A program made the position numbers and the translations under genes. This document shows positions 5,732 through 6,388 of a stretch of DNA of 6,388 nt, piece by piece. The notes under the pieces were generated by a model. The model saw only the letters and a program-made list of their open reading frames with translations. It did no database searches and was not told the DNA's origin. Origin of the DNA: Actinomycetes bacterium (GTDB lineage Bacteria; Actinomycetota; Actinomycetes; Actinomycetales; Cellulomonadaceae); NCBI GenBank assembly GCA_023412515.1, contig JAEYNO010000089.1, forward strand, positions 1 to 6,388, read 5' to 3'. How positions within the stretch are numbered: the first letter of the stretch is position 1; each line of letters begins with the position of its first letter.

Positions 5732-6388
5732 CTACCTCTCCCCGATCGGCACATACTTCAACCCCCGCTCACCGACATACTCTGCCCGCGGGCGAATGAG
5801 CTTGTTGTCGGCATATTGCTCGAGGATATGCCCGGTCCAGCCGGAGATGCGGCTGACGGCGAAGATCGGCGTGTAAAGATCTAGCGGTATGCCCATAAGG
5901 TAATAGGTCGATGCCGAATAGAAATCGACGTTCGGGTACATCCCCTTCTTTTCGAGCATCAGCTCTTCGATCCGCTGCGACATTTCGAACCACTTCGACT
6001 CGCCCTTTCGCTCGGCCATCTGCTTCGAATACCGGCGCAGCCACGTCGCCCGCGGGTCTTCGGTCTTATACACCGCGTGGCCGATGCCCATTATCTTTTT
6101 CTTTTCGGCAAGAGCTTTCTCGATATACGAATCGACGTTGTCCAGGCTGTCGATCTCGAGCAGCATCTTCATTACGTTGGTGTTCGCACCGCCGTGCAGC
6201 GGCCCCGCCAGTGCGGCGATTCCCGCCGTCACCGCACCGTACATATCGGCGAGCGTTCCGGCAACTACACGCGTAGTAAATGTCGACGCGTTCAGCTCGT
6301 GGTCGGCGTGCAGTATAAGTGCGACGTCAAACATCCGAGCCTCATCGGCATCCGGGCGTTCGCCACGCAGCATATACTAAAAGTTCTC
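5732..6388 (-). CDS. gltA: Citrate synthase, C-terminal half; frame contains an in-frame TAG and the 5' part is outside the window
   Basis: Citrate synthase condenses acetyl-CoA with oxaloacetate at the entry to the TCA cycle. Counting from the Met at 6371-6373, the visible 213 residues include LHADHELNAS (21-30) with the substrate-binding His25, then GPLHGGAN with catalytic His60. GIGHAVYKTEDPR (96-108) carries His99 and the Arg of DPR, and NVDFYS carries catalytic Asp150. The RISGWTGHILEQ and RPRAEYVG blocks close the protein. Family members are about 370-430 residues, so roughly half is missing. The Met at 6373 is not a credible start: there is no ribosome binding site, and homology continues upstream. 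The frame before it reads E-N-F-stop-Y-M-L, where relatives have N-F-L-Y-M-L. The gene is thus cut by the window edge and also interrupted by an amber codon. Which of citZ, gltA or prpC-like paralogues this is cannot be settled from half a protein. Confidence 0.88.
6377..6379 (-). other. gltA: In-frame amber codon (TAG) within citrate synthase
   Basis: The minus strand reads GAG AAC TTT TAG TAT ATG from 6388 to 6371, in the citrate synthase frame. The conserved family motif here is NFLYML, so TAG stands where a Leu codon is expected. TTG to TAG is a single base change. It could be a sequencing or assembly error close to a contig end, a real nonsense mutation, or readthrough. Confidence 0.75.

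Noticed and set aside
5436..5876. Plus-strand open frame through copy B, the heptad array and into citrate synthase
   Set aside because: It reads repeats whose 7-base period keeps all frames open, and then the antisense of a conserved gene. There is no ribosome binding site and no protein-like composition.

Overview
The window looks like ordinary chromosome from a Gram-negative bacterium of medium-high GC. The best guess is an Acidobacteriota member near Blastocatellia/Pyrinomonadales. This is inferred from the style of the RHS fragment, the secreted oligopeptidase B, the membrane-anchored GGDEF-EAL protein and the TTTGCG/CACAGAT intergenic repeats; there is no rRNA or marker gene to prove it. 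All recognisable genes lie on the minus strand, so transcription runs from right to left.

Layout from right to left (5' to 3' on the minus strand). (1) 5732-6388: C-terminal half of a citrate synthase with all visible catalytic residues. The reading frame carries an in-frame TAG at 6377-6379, where relatives have a Leu codon. (2) 5156-5731: a 576-base gene-free interval built of repeats. It holds two diverged tandem copies of a roughly 180-bp element, an 82-bp hairpin-rich segment present in only one copy, and a heptanucleotide array that starts exactly where a third copy would begin. (3) 3035-5155: a complete exported S9A oligopeptidase B followed by a strong intrinsic terminator. (4) 2638-2967: a structured leader and promoter region with hairpins, a dyad, direct repeats, a 19-codon upstream ORF with a very good ribosome binding site, and a terminator-like hairpin on the opposite strand. 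(5) 418-2637: a complete membrane-anchored GGDEF-EAL cyclic-di-GMP protein. (6) 1-344: an RHS/YD-repeat fragment without a start, running off the left edge.

The genes do not form an obvious pathway. Central metabolism (citrate synthase), periplasmic peptide turnover (oligopeptidase B) and second-messenger signalling (GGDEF-EAL) are separated by 397- and 576-base gaps and are probably separate transcription units. I see no CRISPR array, no complete mobile element, no intact tRNA and no convincing new multi-gene system. The most interesting points are the amber codon in citrate synthase, the composite repeat locus, and the unexplained structured leader upstream of the cyclic-di-GMP gene.
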